NCBI GenBank assembly: GCA_030613445.1 | Contig: JAUWLY010000171.1 | Span: 1-6,455, forward strand | Origin: Candidatus Stahliibacteriota bacterium | GTDB taxonomy: Bacteria > Hydrothermota > Tepidihabitantia > SM23-42 | Length of the DNA stretch: 6,455 nt | Direction of reading: 5' to 3' | Shown here: piece by piece, positions 1 through 5,840 of the stretch | Position numbering within the stretch: position 1 is the first letter of the stretch | Layout: the number at the start of each line of letters is the position of its first letter | Position numbers and translations under genes: made by a program | The notes under the pieces: generated by a model | What the model saw: only the letters and a program-made list of their open reading frames with translations | Told to the model about the DNA's origin: nothing | The model's database searches: none

Positions 1-1133
1 AACCAAGACAGGCGGCGCAGGCATTAGCCGAAGGCTCTTTACTTGCATTGTACGAATTCAAGAAATACAAGAAATCCGACAAGAAACCGATCACGCATTT
101 CTCAATCGTTGAGCTGGACCGCAGAAAAATTTCCGAGTTCAAAAAAGGCATTGGCTCGGGCACGATTCTTGCACGGGCACAGAATATCGCGCGGGATTTC
201 ATAAATGAACCTGGTAATAACCTGACCCCCGAGAAACTTGAACTCAAATTAAAAAAGGCGATAAAGGCTCTGGGTTTGAGCAAAACCATTGAGTATCGAT
301 CCTTGAAGAAAAAAGACCTCGAAGCATTGAAAATGGGTGCCTTGATGTCGGTTACAAGAGGCAGCAATAATAGACCCGTGTTCATTGTTCTTAGATACAA
401 AAATGCGCGTAAACCCCTGACATGTTTGATCGGCAAAACTGTCACCTTTGACTCGGGAGGAATTTCCTTGAAATCTCCATCAGGTATGGCACGCATGAAG
501 GGCGATATGTCTGGTGGTGCAGCAGTGATCGGTGCAACCCTTGCGCTTGCCAAAACAAAAGCCAAGGTGAATCTCATGACTATTATCCCGGCGGTGGAGA
601 ACATGCCCTCGGGGACTGCATCAAGACCGGGCGATATCGTTACCGCAATGAACAAAAAAACTATTGAAATTATTTCAACCGACGCAGAAGGCAGAATGAC
701 TTTGGCCGATGCGATCAGTTATGCCGAACAGAAAGGAGCCAAGACGATAATCGACATCGCTACATTGACTGGAGGTTGCGTTGTTGCACTAGGCGACATC
801 ACTGCCGCAGTCATGGGCAATGACCAACGCCTGATCAATCTGCTGCTCAGCTGTGCAGAAAAAACCGGCGAGAGAATGTGGCAATTACCTTTGTTCAATG
901 AATATGAAAAACAAATAAAAAGCGATATCGCTGACGTTAAGAACTCAGGCGGTCGAGGAGGATCGACTATTACTGCAGGCTTATTCCTGAAAAAGTTTGT
1001 CAATAAAACACGGTGGCTCCATATTGACATGGCAGGCAAAGAAATAAGTGAAAAGGAAAGCTTCTATACACCAAAAGGCGGAACTGGATACGGTGTAAGG
1101 ACTCTCTTTGAATTTGTCATTGGACTCGAATAG
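1..1133 (+). CDS. pepA: Leucyl aminopeptidase, M17 family (5' end missing)
   Basis: Cytosolic metallopeptidase that removes N-terminal residues from peptides; M17 enzymes are usually hexamers with two metal ions per active site. The reading frame is already open at base 3 (Pro-Arg-Gln-Ala-Ala-Gln-Ala), matching the family segment that ends the N-terminal domain, so the gene starts outside the window and the TTG at 48 is not its start. About 376 codons are visible of a usual 480-500. Metal ligands are all present: Lys (435-437) and Asp (450-452) in GKTVTFDSGG, Asp (504-506) in MKGDMSGG, and Asp (681-683) and Glu (687-689) in STDAEGR. The catalytic Lys (471-473, ISLK) and Arg (693-695) are also intact. 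Small departures are GKT for the usual GKG and STDAEGR for NTDAEGR. The C-terminal KNSGGRGGSTITAG and HIDMAG blocks are typical. It ends two bases before the next gene's predicted start. Substrate range cannot be read from the sequence. Confidence 0.96.
   Translation, partial: PRQAAQALAEGSLLALYEFKKYKKSDKKPITHFSIVELDRRKISEFKKGIGSGTILARAQNIARDFINEPGNNLTPEKLELKLKKAIKALGLSKTIEYRSLKKKDLEALKMGALMSVTRGSNNRPVFIVLRYKNARKPLTCLIGKTVTFDSGGISLKSPSGMARMKGDMSGGAAVIGATLALAKTKAKVNLMTIIPAVENMPSGTASRPGDIVTAMNKKTIEIISTDAEGRMTLADAISYAEQKGAKTIIDIATLTGGCVVALGDITAAVMGNDQRLINLLLSCAEKTGERMWQLPLFNEYEKQIKSDIADVKNSGGRGGSTITAGLFLKKFVNKTRWLHIDMAGKEISEKESFYTPKGGTGYGVRTLFEFVIGLE
1096..1114 (+). promoter_or_regulatory. Possible ribosome binding site with ATT start for the envelope protein gene
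   Basis: TAAGGA at 1096-1101 lies ten bases before an ATT at 1112-1114 that is in frame with the next gene, inside the end of the aminopeptidase gene. Starting there adds eight residues, M-C-H-W-T-R-I-A, and puts an Arg before the hydrophobic core of the signal peptide. The TTG at 1136 has no clear Shine-Dalgarno and gives a signal peptide with no positive charge. ATT starts are rare, so this stays an alternative. Confidence 0.25.
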
Positions 1134-1135
1134 CT

Positions 1136-2089
1136 TTGCTAGCCTTTCTACTCATAGCAACAGGCTTGAACAGCGCATCAACGCCCATCAACTATTATAC
1201 CTTGTCTAATCCATCATTTACTGCATTTCGCGGTAATTATCAAGTATTTATTGAACCCAAGGATATCGGAGAAATCGCTGTTTTTAGCTGTGCAGCACGT
1301 TTTTATGACTGGGGACTCGGTTTTTCCAATATGCATGAAGGTATCGAGCGGAGAAACTGGGTAAGTATCAGCCACCACCTAAGAAAAATACCGGTATCTC
1401 TTGGACTCAACGCAGGGATCATCAAGGTTTACGACAATGCAGACGGATTATTTGACCTGGGGGTCTGGTACCGGACTAAACTGTCTTTTGGAGCAAACTA
1501 TTCGAACATATTGAACGAAGACAGGATACTGAGAGCAGGCCTATCTTATACATGGAAGCAGTTTACGGCAGGCGTTGAAATCGAAGACTCAACACGCACC
1601 CAGAACCTAACCCCTCACGCGATAATCGGTTTCCGACAACCGGTTGGAGATTTCTCTTTGAGGGCATATGCAGGATTCTGTCCGGGGGCATTGAGTGCTG
1701 GACTGGGTATCGAATTCAGAGATTTCATAAGCGGCATGGTTTTCCTTAAGGACAGCACGGTGAACGTGATCATTGGACTGCATTTCCGACCACCGGTAAA
1801 AGTAAAAAAAGTCACAGTCGTTGACACCTTATTCGTTCACAAAAAGGTGATCGTCGAAAAACCCGCGATAAAAAAAGAGCCGGAGCCTAGCCCGGTCAAA
1901 GCGCTATCAAAAAAAGACCGGCAATACTGCGAAAAACACTACTTGAAGGGTATCGAGTACTATGTAAGCAACCAACTCAATAAAGCGATTGCTGAATGGA
2001 AACTGGTTGCTAAAGTCTACGCTGATTATAAAGATGTCAAGCGTTATTTAGAAAACGCGCAGACAAAACTGGAGTTATTGGAAGAATAA
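1136..2089 (+). CDS. Exported protein of unknown function, beta-rich (barrel-like) with C-terminal TPR-like repeat
   Basis: I do not recognise a named family. With the TTG start it has 317 residues. Residues 1-15 (LAFLLIATGLNSAS) form a hydrophobic stretch ending in small residues, like a signal peptide, so the protein is probably exported. Residues about 18-217 alternate short strands rich in Tyr, Phe and Gly (GLGFSN, LSFGANYS, AGLSYTW, FSLRAYAGF, SAGLGIEF), recalling a small outer-membrane or PorV/PorQ-like barrel; this is inferred from pattern only. Residues about 218-257 are a Lys/Val/Pro/Glu linker. Residues about 258-317 form a TPR-like helical pair (KGIEYYVSNQLNKAIAEW), possibly a periplasmic docking element. 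The start is uncertain: the frame is open back to 1112 (see the separate site). It follows the aminopeptidase by two bases and precedes the kinase by 36, in the same frame, so co-transcription is likely. A role in envelope structure or secretion is possible but unproven. Confidence 0.8.
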   Translation: MLAFLLIATGLNSASTPINYYTLSNPSFTAFRGNYQVFIEPKDIGEIAVFSCAARFYDWGLGFSNMHEGIERRNWVSISHHLRKIPVSLGLNAGIIKVYDNADGLFDLGVWYRTKLSFGANYSNILNEDRILRAGLSYTWKQFTAGVEIEDSTRTQNLTPHAIIGFRQPVGDFSLRAYAGFCPGALSAGLGIEFRDFISGMVFLKDSTVNVIIGLHFRPPVKVKKVTVVDTLFVHKKVIVEKPAIKKEPEPSPVKALSKKDRQYCEKHYLKGIEYYVSNQLNKAIAEWKLVAKVYADYKDVKRYLENAQTKLELLEE

Positions 2090-2125
2090 ATTGTACGATC
2101 TCAGCAACAGACACGTAACCCCTAT

Positions 2126-4336
2126 ATGAGTGAAAAGCTTTCAGATATAACCATATGTGAAAAATGCGGGCATAGAAACAAAAAGGATGTGACGCACTGC
2201 ACTCATTGTGGAAATGAAATGTACCGCGACTATTATAAAGGAGTCTGGCTGAGAAATACTATCATTACATTTATACTCTTTTTGGTGCCCTTTTTCATAC
2301 TCTTCTATATCATAAATGTCGAAATAGGCACGCACTTTGAGAATCAGGTAATGCACGGTTTGGACTACTCGGTCGATATGAATGTACGAACAGTCAAATC
2401 ATTCCTGGATGAAAGAAAACAGGATCTATTATCGGTAACCAGGTTGGATATAGCTCGGTTCACAGAAATACAGAACAAGGAGTCATTCTTTGATAGTTAC
2501 CTCGCAGAAAACCCCTGGTTTGATTTCATTGCGGTGGCTGATCTTCAAGGCAATGTTGCATTCTCTACCAATGGTCTGCAGGCTAACATCGCACATAAGG
2601 ACTACTTCAAAAGAGCTTCGCAAGGGCAATTTGTCACCAGCAGCCTGTTTTACTCAGAGATTCTAGATACGATCGCGATGTTAGTCTCATCTCCTCTATT
2701 CAACCAAACCAACAAGATGATCGGAGTGATCTTCGCTTCCTTATCTCTTAAAACATTTTACGATTTGATGGTGGATTTACGCATCGGTAAAACGAGCGAA
2801 GTATTCCTTGTTGATGAACGCGGCTTCTTCCTATCACCCTCAAGGCTCGGCGGCGAGGTGTTGAAAGAATATGGGCACTTCAAAGGCGAGGAAAACCCCC
2901 ACACAGGTAGAGGTGGCATCATTACACACCTTGACTACCGGGGTGAGAAAGTACTGTGTGCTTACCGGAAATTTGACGACCTTAACTGGTATCTCGTTTC
3001 TGAAATGGACGTAGCAGAGGCACGAGCTCCAATAACAAAACTTAAGAATGTTCTATTCACAACGTTTTTCATATTTGGCTGCTTCTTGCTGCTTTCTTCA
3101 GTGCTGTTCTCAAGACGAATGACACAAGTCCTCAAAAACCTCACGCGCAACCTAAAAACCACGCTTGATGATCTCAGTAAGAAAAAAAATACGATCAACA
3201 CCATCAACAGAGAACTGCGGGACCGACTGCACGAATGCGAAGCACTGGGTACACAGATCCGGGTATCTGAAGAATACATCAAGAACATAATCGATAGTAT
3301 TTCAAGCGGTCTTATTGCCATTAATAAATCAAAGGCAATAACTTACTGCAATGATTTCGCACATCACCTCACGCGCAGAAAGAGCATCAAGATGCTCTCT
3401 AATCTTTATACGGTGTTCCCGATCTTGGGAGAAAAAGAAATCAAAAGTTCTATCGACAGGCTCATATCAGAAGAAAAAGGCTTTCGCATCAGAAAGATTG
3501 CGGCTAAGATGGATTCGCGTACGATCATACTCAGTATTGCTGGATTCCCCATAAGTGATGGTAAAGAGATAGTCGGCGCTACACTCCTAATCAATGACAT
3601 CACTGAACAAGAGCAATTTCACGCACAGATGGCAGATTATGAAAAACTCTCTGCCCTGAGCCAACTGGCATTGGGTGCTGCTCATGAAATAAATAATCCA
3701 TTACTAGGAATTACATCGTACATTGAACTTCTACTTGAAGAAGAGGAAGGTGTAGAAAACAAAACCAGAGCCAAAGAGGTTCTTAACAACGCCTACAGAA
3801 TTTCTGAAACAGTTAGAGGATTATTAGATTTCGCCCGACCAACACCGCCTAAATTCACAAAAATAAACCTGAACAAACTAATGTCAGAAACGCTTTCATT
3901 TTTGCATCATCAACCAATTTTCAGAAAAATTAAAATCAAAAAAATGCTGTCTGATGCAGTCCCGCAGGTTACTGCAGATATCAATCAAATAAGGCAGGTC
4001 TTGATTAATATCTTTATTAACGCTGCCCAGGCAATGTCTGATGGTGGAACCCTCACGCTAATAACAACAAAGGTCAAATTCGAAGAATTAGTAGAAATAC
4101 GAATCATTGATACAGGTACAGGAATATCCAGCAGTAATATAAAAAGAGTCTTTGAACCATTTTTCACGACAAAAAAGGGCAAAGGAACCGGTCTTGGACT
4201 TAGCATAAGTTACAGCTATGTGAAAAACCACAGTGGTGAAATCGATATATGCAGTAAAATCAATAAAGGTACTGAAGTAATAATACGGTTGCCGATCAGG
4301 CAAGAGGGCAAGATTCAATCTGAGGTTATTGAATAA
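2126..4336 (+). CDS. Membrane sensor histidine kinase: zinc ribbon - Cache - PAS - HisKA - HATPase_c
   Basis: Autophosphorylating sensor, 736 residues, presumably the partner of the response regulator that overlaps its stop. Domains in order: zinc ribbon with Cys11, Cys14, Cys25, Cys28; TM1 about 44-64; extracytoplasmic double-Cache-like sensor about 65-305, with H-K-D-Y-F at 157-161; TM2 about 308-328; coiled-coil linker about 335-385 with no obvious HAMP; PAS about 383-500; HisKA with phospho-acceptor His520 in AAHEINNPL; HATPase_c with N-box Asn632 (INAAQAM), G1 box Asp662 (DTGTGI), F-box FEPFFTTK and G2 box GKGTGLGL. All catalytic boxes are intact, so it should be active. The layout is NtrB-like at the C terminus. 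HKDYF resembles the RDYF type of Cache domain rather than the R-x-W-Y amino-acid motif, so the ligand is unknown. The zinc ribbon, predicted cytoplasmic, is an unusual addition. No clear Shine-Dalgarno precedes the ATG, and no other usual start codon lies in frame back to the preceding TAA. Confidence 0.95.
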   Translation: MSEKLSDITICEKCGHRNKKDVTHCTHCGNEMYRDYYKGVWLRNTIITFILFLVPFFILFYIINVEIGTHFENQVMHGLDYSVDMNVRTVKSFLDERKQDLLSVTRLDIARFTEIQNKESFFDSYLAENPWFDFIAVADLQGNVAFSTNGLQANIAHKDYFKRASQGQFVTSSLFYSEILDTIAMLVSSPLFNQTNKMIGVIFASLSLKTFYDLMVDLRIGKTSEVFLVDERGFFLSPSRLGGEVLKEYGHFKGEENPHTGRGGIITHLDYRGEKVLCAYRKFDDLNWYLVSEMDVAEARAPITKLKNVLFTTFFIFGCFLLLSSVLFSRRMTQVLKNLTRNLKTTLDDLSKKKNTINTINRELRDRLHECEALGTQIRVSEEYIKNIIDSISSGLIAINKSKAITYCNDFAHHLTRRKSIKMLSNLYTVFPILGEKEIKSSIDRLISEEKGFRIRKIAAKMDSRTIILSIAGFPISDGKEIVGATLLINDITEQEQFHAQMADYEKLSALSQLALGAAHEINNPLLGITSYIELLLEEEEGVENKTRAKEVLNNAYRISETVRGLLDFARPTPPKFTKINLNKLMSETLSFLHHQPIFRKIKIKKMLSDAVPQVTADINQIRQVLINIFINAAQAMSDGGTLTLITTKVKFEELVEIRIIDTGTGISSSNIKRVFEPFFTTKKGKGTGLGLSISYSYVKNHSGEIDICSKINKGTEVIIRLPIRQEGKIQSEVIE

Positions 4337-5712
4337 TGGTTGCGTCTATTCTAATTATTGACGATGAGGTTCTAACCTTAAATAATTTGAAAAGGGTACT
4401 TGAAAAAGTTGGTTATGAAATACTCCTTGCTGATTCAGGAGAAACTGGTTTGGAGATATTCAGAAAACATCGCCCCAATCTGGTGCTTGTTGATTTAATG
4501 CTCCCAGGTATTGATGGTATAGAAGTTCTTAAAACGATAAAAGAAACCGATGCAAATACCGCGGTCATAATGATAACTGCATATGAAATAATAGAGAAGG
4601 CGATTCGATCAATGAAACTTGGCTCTTATGATTACTTACTCAAACCATTTAAAATCACCGATTTAAAAGCAAGTGTAGCACGTGCTCTTGAACTTCAATC
4701 ATTAAAAATCAGGATAATAGAAACAGTTGAAACAGAAAAGGGAAAATACTATTTCGACAGAATACCAGCAAGGAACAAAAAGATGGCCGATGTATTAGAA
4801 ACTGCCCGCAAGGTTGCATCTTTAGGGAAAACTGCAGTTCTAATAACAGGAAAAAGCGGCGTGGGTAAAGGAATTCTCGCACGGGCAATACACTACAATA
4901 GCCCCAGGGTCAATGGACAGTTCATAGAAATCAATTGTGCTGCAATACCTGATAACCTTTTAGAAAGTGAACTCTTTGGTTATGAACCTGGTGCATTTAC
5001 TGACGCCCGACGTCGGAAAATTGGTCTTTTTGAAAAAGCTGACCACGGAACCATTTTTTTGGACGAAATCGCCGATATGCCATTGCCTCTTCAGGCCAAG
5101 GTCCTTAAGGTGTTGGAAGAACAGTCCTTTGCCAGACTGGGTGGTACGGATCAAATAAAAATAGATGTCAGAATCATTACCGCAACCAACAAAGACCTGA
5201 AAAAAGAAATCAAACAAGGTAGCTTTAGAGAAGACCTGTTCTACAGGCTGAATGTCGTACCCATAGCGATCCCACCTTTGAAAGAAAGGAAAGAAGACAT
5301 TATCCCCCTTGCCCTCACCTTTATTCAGAATTTCAACCATGAATTGCACCGAGCTTTTGAAGGGATATCTGAAGACGCAGCCAGAGTATTCTTGGCATAT
5401 GATTGGCCAGGTAATGTTCGTGAATTAAAAAATGTTATTGAGAGAATAATGGCATTGAACCAATCAGAAGAAATCCTGCTTGAACATCTGCCCTTAGAAA
5501 TAAAACCACAACCGGAACCACCAGCGCCTGATGTACTCAAGAAGGCAGCGATTGAAGAGGAATTCGTTTCGCTAAGCGAATTAGAGAAAAGATATATAAG
5601 AATCGTATTGAAACATACAGGTGGAAACAAATCAAAAGCAGCCAAGATTCTCGGAATTCACTTCACTTCGCTACTCAGAAAACTGAAAGCAATAGAACAG
5701 ACTACAAGATAG
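4336..5712 (+). CDS. Sigma-54-dependent response regulator, NtrC family
   Basis: Enhancer-binding activator of RNA polymerase-sigma-54, 458 residues, the usual length. Receiver domain 1-120: acidic pocket Asp9/Asp10, phospho-acceptor Asp53 (LVDLMLPG), Thr81 and Lys103. AAA+ domain about 145-380: Walker A GKSGVGKG at 172-179, with Gly in place of the usual final Glu/Asp; sigma-54 contact loop GAFTDA at 219-224, a variant of GAFTGA; Walker B FLDE with Asp243/Glu244; sensor I region ATN; arginine-finger region FREDLFYRLN; sensor II WPGNVREL. C-terminal Fis-type HTH about 412-455 (NKSKAAKILGIHFTSLLRKL). Its ATG overlaps the kinase TAA by one base (TAATG), and GAGG at 4322-4325 is a plausible Shine-Dalgarno, so translation is probably coupled and the two proteins are almost certainly cognate. 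The sigma-54 promoter and paired dyads directly downstream make glutamate dehydrogenase its most likely target. That link is inferred. Confidence 0.96.
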   Translation: MVASILIIDDEVLTLNNLKRVLEKVGYEILLADSGETGLEIFRKHRPNLVLVDLMLPGIDGIEVLKTIKETDANTAVIMITAYEIIEKAIRSMKLGSYDYLLKPFKITDLKASVARALELQSLKIRIIETVETEKGKYYFDRIPARNKKMADVLETARKVASLGKTAVLITGKSGVGKGILARAIHYNSPRVNGQFIEINCAAIPDNLLESELFGYEPGAFTDARRRKIGLFEKADHGTIFLDEIADMPLPLQAKVLKVLEEQSFARLGGTDQIKIDVRIITATNKDLKKEIKQGSFREDLFYRLNVVPIAIPPLKERKEDIIPLALTFIQNFNHELHRAFEGISEDAARVFLAYDWPGNVRELKNVIERIMALNQSEEILLEHLPLEIKPQPEPPAPDVLKKAAIEEEFVSLSELEKRYIRIVLKHTGGNKSKAAKILGIHFTSLLRKLKAIEQTTR

Positions 5713-5721
5713 AAATAACAC

Positions 5722-5738
5722 CATAGCATTTTGCTATG
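5722..5738 (+). promoter_or_regulatory. Upstream enhancer site 1 (perfect dyad)
   Basis: CATAGCA-TTT-TGCTATG is a perfect 7+7 bp dyad centred on base 5730. It lies ten bases after the response regulator stop, about 94 bases before the predicted sigma-54 transcription start. Its size and symmetry suit a dimeric Fis-type HTH protein. Assignment to the neighbouring regulator is inferred from position. Confidence 0.65.
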
Positions 5739-5757
5739 AGTTATCGCAAAATGCTAT
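5723..5757 (+). repeat. 12-bp perfect inverted repeat spanning both enhancer sites
   Basis: ATAGCATTTTGC (5723-5734) and GCAAAATGCTAT (5746-5757) are exact reverse complements around an 11-base spacer. The repeat arises because both sites are near-palindromes and their central triplets are complementary (TTT and AAA). As RNA it could fold as this long stem or as the shorter 5722-5738 hairpin. No T-run follows, so it does not look like an intrinsic terminator. Confidence 0.85.
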
Positions 5758-5758
5758 A
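5742..5758 (+). promoter_or_regulatory. Upstream enhancer site 2 (one-mismatch dyad)
   Basis: TATCGCA-AAA-TGCTATA matches site 1 at ATnGCA-N3-TGCTAT, with a single break in symmetry (C at 5745). Its centre, base 5750, is 20 bp from that of site 1, close to two helical turns, so two dimers would sit on the same face of the DNA. It lies near -74 relative to the predicted start. This is probably the weaker of a cooperative pair. Confidence 0.6.
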
Positions 5759-5797
5759 CTCGCAAATTCAAATCCTCGAAATTTCAAGAGATAATTC

Positions 5798-5813
5798 TGG
5801 CATGAATATTGCT
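5798..5813 (+). promoter_or_regulatory. Sigma-54 (-24/-12) promoter of glutamate dehydrogenase
   Basis: TGGCATG-AATA-TTGCT matches the sigma-54 consensus TGGCACG-N4-TTGCA at all positions but two. The invariant GG (5799-5800) and GC (5811-5812) are exactly ten bases apart. Counting from C5812 as -12 gives a start near G5824 and a leader of about 17 bases that contains the ribosome binding site. An enhancer-binding protein gene upstream and paired dyads at -94 and -74 strengthen the call. Confidence 0.85.
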
Positions 5814-5828
5814 ATTTAATTCAGTACA

Positions 5829-5834
5829 TGGAGG
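5829..5834 (+). promoter_or_regulatory. Shine-Dalgarno of glutamate dehydrogenase
   Basis: TGGAGG ends six bases before the ATG at 5841. It is the strongest ribosome binding site in the window and fixes the start of the dehydrogenase. The other internal genes have weak sites or none. Confidence 0.85.
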
Positions 5835-5840
5835 TTTAAA

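Noticed and set aside
2087..2125. Kinase and envelope protein lie in the same frame with no other stop in the 12 codons between, suggesting readthrough or a split fusion gene
   Set aside because: An open run of 12 codons is expected by chance about half the time. The kinase has its own ATG followed by a complete zinc ribbon, and the upstream protein ends in a complete helical repeat.
3841..4400. AT-rich stretch from the kinase core into the regulator as a sign of horizontal transfer or a fusion joint
   Set aside because: Hand counts on single 60-base lines vary widely (about 28-55%) within the kinase gene itself, and the low values coincide with Lys/Asn/Ile-rich segments. The domain order is normal for this kinase class.
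4990..5007. GAFTDA in place of GAFTGA as a sign that the activator cannot contact sigma-54
   Set aside because: The key Phe and Thr are kept, and from memory GAFTDA is a frequent natural variant in functional NtrC-type response regulators. The rest of the AAA+ domain is intact.
5722..5757. Hairpin after the response regulator stop as an intrinsic terminator of the upstream operon
   Set aside because: The stem is AT-rich and no run of T follows either possible hairpin (ACTCGCAAAT comes next). The two-site dyad pattern and the spacing to a sigma-54 promoter fit an enhancer better.
5775..5790. Imperfect palindrome around GAAATTTC between the enhancer sites and the promoter
   Set aside because: Only the 8-bp core is symmetric and it is AT-rich; such a short match is likely by chance. 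A DNA-bending protein site here is possible, but no recognisable consensus was seen.
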